From a virus: a stretch of 21,425 nt of DNA. How positions within the stretch are numbered: position 1 is the first letter of the stretch; each line of letters starts with the position of its first letter. The stretch lies in the IMG/VR virus record IMGVR_UViG_3300044625_000161, positions 1 through 21,425 of that record. One strand, given 5' to 3'. Below the pieces are notes generated by a model that saw nothing but the letters and a program-made list of their open reading frames with translations, was not told the DNA's origin and made no database searches. Of this stretch, positions 19,408-21,425 are shown one piece after another. Both the position numbers and the translations under genes were made by a program.

Positions 19408-20502
19408 ATGGAAAATTTAATCAATGAAATGGCTGAGAACCTAAAAGGTTTTCAAGCTAATGCAGAAGCCCAAATTAAAGAGGTATCTGCACAAGTAACT
19501 GTTGTAAAAGACGAGTTACAAAAACAAATTGACTCTCAATTAGCTACACAAAAGAAAGCAGCTAAGAAAGAAGTTAAGTTTATGGATGAAGTTATCTTAG
19601 AGAAATTAGATGGTAACTTTGACGCAATGGAGAAGTCTTTAAAGAATAGCGGAAAATTCCGTTTAGACTTATCTGATGTTAAGACAATGACTTTAAGTGG
19701 TAACTTAACTGGTGATTCTCAAGCATCTTATGCTCCGAACCCAGCTATCCAACCAGCTCAAAGCATCAACTTTAGAGATTTGATTCCTACAGTAAGAAGC
19801 GAAACTGGATTGTATGTTTACTATCGTGAGAATAGCGGTTTGACTAACAACATCGCTGCTCAAACTGAAGGTTCTGATAAAGGTGAGAATAACTACTCTT
19901 TGACTGAAGTTAAAGTAGTAAACGATTACTTAGCTGGTTTCTCTACATTCTCTAAGCAAATGTTGAAGTCTTTACCATTTATGACACAGACTTTACCAAG
20001 AATGTTACAAAGAGATTTCTTCAAGGCTGAGAACTCTGCGTTTTTTACTGCTGTATCTGGTGCTGCAACAGGTTCAACTACAACTGCTGAAACTAACGAT
20101 TTATTACAATTAGTGGATTACATCGCTAACCAAAAGACTGCGAACTTTGTTCCTTCTTATGCTTTAGTATCTCAAACACAAATGGGTCGCTTATTGAAAG
20201 CAACTATCGCTGCTGGTTACTATGCTGGTGCTGGTTCAGTTGTTGTTAACCCTAATGGTGGTATCACAATCTGGGGAGTTCCTGTAATTTCTGCATCTTG
20301 GGTAACTGATGACAAAGTATTGATCTTTGATTCTGCATACTTAGAGAGAGTTGAAGTTGAAGGATTAGCTATTGAGTTCTCTTATGAGAATGGCGAAAAC
20401 TTCCAAAAGAACTTGGTAACTGCTCGTATTGAGTGTTACGAAGACATCAACTTAATGTTGACTACATCTGCAATCTATGCTGATATGGGTAACGTAGGTT
20501 AA
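19408..20502 (+). CDS. Major capsid protein (HK97 fold)
   Basis: The gene encodes 364 residues. Residues 1-60 are a coiled-coil delta-type arm (M-E-N-L-I-N-E-M-A-E-N-L-K, then V-V-K-D-E-L-Q-K-Q-I) that would be removed by the prohead protease. The rest has HK97 landmarks: I-N-F-R-D-L-I-P-T-V, G-L-Y-V-Y-Y-R-E, a long helix around L-P-R-M-L-Q-R-D-F-F, and I-W-G-V-P-V-I-S. Codon choice is shifted to TCT, GCT, GGT and AAC compared with neighbours, as expected for the most expressed gene. No separate scaffold gene is present. A terminator follows. Confidence 0.92.
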   Translation: MENLINEMAENLKGFQANAEAQIKEVSAQVTVVKDELQKQIDSQLATQKKAAKKEVKFMDEVILEKLDGNFDAMEKSLKNSGKFRLDLSDVKTMTLSGNLTGDSQASYAPNPAIQPAQSINFRDLIPTVRSETGLYVYYRENSGLTNNIAAQTEGSDKGENNYSLTEVKVVNDYLAGFSTFSKQMLKSLPFMTQTLPRMLQRDFFKAENSAFFTAVSGAATGSTTTAETNDLLQLVDYIANQKTANFVPSYALVSQTQMGRLLKATIAAGYYAGAGSVVVNPNGGITIWGVPVISASWVTDDKVLIFDSAYLERVEVEGLAIEFSYENGENFQKNLVTARIECYEDINLMLTTSAIYADMGNVG

Positions 20503-20524
20503 TTCTAAGGATTAGTAAATAATG

Positions 20525-20552
20525 ACCCCTGCCAATTCGGTGGGGGTTTTTT
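20525..20552 (+). terminator. Intrinsic terminator after the capsid gene
   Basis: ACCCCTGCC (20525-20533) pairs with GGTGGGGGT (20539-20547): 9 bp with two G-T pairs and a 5-nt loop. Five more T follow (20548-20552). It closes the capsid transcript. Confidence 0.85.
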
Positions 20553-20568
20553 ATTGGAATAAATTAAG

Positions 20569-20576
20569 TAATTTTG
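20569..20576 (+). promoter_or_regulatory. Candidate promoter element of the connector operon
   Basis: TAATTTTG matches TAnnTTTG and lies between the terminator and ATG 20589. No TTTG at the usual distance; only the T-run of the terminator is upstream. A restart of transcription after the terminator makes sense here. Confidence 0.45.
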
Positions 20577-20588
20577 TAAAAAAAGGGT

Positions 20589-21131
20589 ATGTCTTACAAT
20601 AATTATATTAATGACTTTAGTGCCGTTCCTATCGCACCAATAACAGAACCAGTTACTTTAGCAGAAGCAAAATTGTATTGCCGTGTTACTACAACCGCTG
20701 AAGATACTTTGATTACTTTGATGATTACACAAGCAAGGGAAGCTATTGAAGTGGCAACAGGATTGAGTTTAATACCAAAAGACATAACTACTTATTTTAA
20801 CAATGTAAGTGGCAATTTTGAGATTCCTTTCGGACCAATTGATATTGATACTTTTGAGTTGTTTGATATGGAGCAAAACGGAATAGAAATTACAACACCT
20901 AACTTACAATTAATAGGCAATGAGTTCCCTAAATTAGTTTCACCAAGATATGCGAATTTAAAGGCTACTTATGAGGCTGGTTACACAACTATCCCTAAAG
21001 ACCTTAAATTAGCCATATTAGACCAAATCTCTTATGACTATGAGAATAGAGGATTAGATGGCGATTCTGGTATTTGTGAGAAGTCTTGGAAAGCCTGTCA
21101 AAGATGGACAAGAATAAGCCCAATTTTATAA
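20589..21131 (+). CDS. Head-tail connector (gp6-like adaptor)
   Basis: The gene encodes 180 residues. The N-terminal block P-V-T-L-A-E-A-K-L-Y-C-R-V ... E-D-T-L-I-T-L-M-I-T-Q-A-R-E-A-I-E is the typical helical signature of HK97 gp6 connectors. A central beta region and a C-terminal helix (L-K-L-A-I-L-D-Q-I-S-Y-D-Y) follow. It would form the ring under the portal that joins the tail. It is followed by a head-closure type gene. Confidence 0.82.
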   Translation: MSYNNYINDFSAVPIAPITEPVTLAEAKLYCRVTTTAEDTLITLMITQAREAIEVATGLSLIPKDITTYFNNVSGNFEIPFGPIDIDTFELFDMEQNGIEITTPNLQLIGNEFPKLVSPRYANLKATYEAGYTTIPKDLKLAILDQISYDYENRGLDGDSGICEKSWKACQRWTRISPIL

Positions 21132-21132
21132 T

Positions 21133-21425
21133 ATGAAGTTAGGAAAAGCCAAAGCAAATTACGTTGATGCCAACACGATGACTCGTGAGGTAAAAATCTA
21201 TGCTGCCACAAGAACAAGTGATGGTCAAGGTGGCTACACTACCACATTTGCCCTACAAAGCACAGTTTGGGGTGATTTAAGACCAGATAATCAAGTTCGT
21301 GAGATAGATCAGTCGGAATTACAATTTGACCAAAAAAACCGCCTTTATATTCGTTTTGGAGTTACTATATTAGATTCTTACGAGGTAGAGGTTGAAGGCG
21401 ATAGATTTACAATACATTCCATTAA
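21133..21425 (+). CDS. Head-closure / head-tail joining protein (3' partial)
   Basis: ATG at 21133, 1 nt after the previous stop; the frame runs off the window end after 97 codons. The product shows V-K-I-Y-A-A-T-R-T-S-D-G-Q-G-G-Y, then V-W-G-D-L-R-P and R-L-Y-I-R-F-G-V-T-I. This is the short beta-barrel pattern of phage head-tail joining proteins (SPP1 gp16 / HK97 gp7-like). Its position after the connector agrees. Confidence 0.7.
   Translation, partial: MKLGKAKANYVDANTMTREVKIYAATRTSDGQGGYTTTFALQSTVWGDLRPDNQVREIDQSELQFDQKNRLYIRFGVTILDSYEVEVEGDRFTIHSI

Noticed and set aside
1-21425. CRISPR arrays, tRNA genes, IS elements, integrase or att sites
   Set aside because: No regularly spaced repeats, no tRNA-like cloverleaf, no transposase or recombinase motifs and no flanking direct repeats were seen.

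Overview
The window is about 21.4 kb of a tailed double-stranded DNA phage (or prophage) genome whose host is a member of Bacteroidota, most likely a Flavobacterium-like bacterium. Four things point to this host: A+T-rich coding sequence; promoter-like elements of the Bacteroidota form TTTG / 20-22 bp / TAnnTTTG instead of sigma70 boxes; A-rich gene leaders with almost no Shine-Dalgarno sequences; and signal peptides ending in S-A-Q or S-Q. The head genes are of the HK97 type, which suggests siphovirus-like morphology, but no tail tube, tape measure or integrase gene lies in the window. Lifestyle therefore cannot be decided. Every gene I accept is on the + strand, most with overlaps of 1-11 nt or very short gaps.

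Region by region: (1) 1-2546, the end of a large tail-fibre/spike gene with a C-terminal S74 self-cleaving chaperone domain, plus a small companion protein. (2) 2560-5714, a host-lysis module: several small membrane proteins, spanin-like inner-membrane and lipoprotein candidates with overlapping reading frames, a two-TM holin candidate, an M15 peptidase and a lysozyme-type muramidase. (3) 5724-7213, a metallophosphoesterase-like protein and two small proteins, one with an HExxH motif. (4) 7214-7495, a transcription boundary with two tandem terminators, an 8-bp inverted repeat and a strong promoter. (5) 7496-10059, early genes: a ribbon-helix-helix protein, a DnaA domain-IV-like DNA-binding protein, a RecT/Bet annealase, and a small protein ending in an SSB-type acidic tip. 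(6) 10092-10638, an HNH endonuclease with its own promoter that looks like an inserted cassette. (7) 10697-12012, an HTH protein and a complete C5-cytosine methyltransferase, with a 305-codon open frame overprinted inside it. (8) 12013-14837, a promoter and a structured RNA leader followed by a DUF1376 replication gene, a partner gene, NinG-type nuclease, zinc-ribbon and ParB-like genes. (9) 14861-21425, packaging and head genes: TerS, TerL, portal, MuF-type minor head protein, S78 prohead protease, major capsid protein, terminator, head-tail connector and the start of a head-closure gene.

The order lysis / early / packaging / head suggests a circular or permuted map in which the tail genes lie outside the window, after the head genes and before the fibre.

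The most notable signals are two. First, the leader at 12026-12109 contains two hairpins whose 7-nt loops are exactly complementary (a predicted kissing loop), followed by a terminator-like helix directly in front of a replication gene. Second, the methyltransferase gene carries a 918-nt open second frame with periodic L-P-T-P motifs. All assignments come from reading the sequence and recalled family knowledge; no database search was run.
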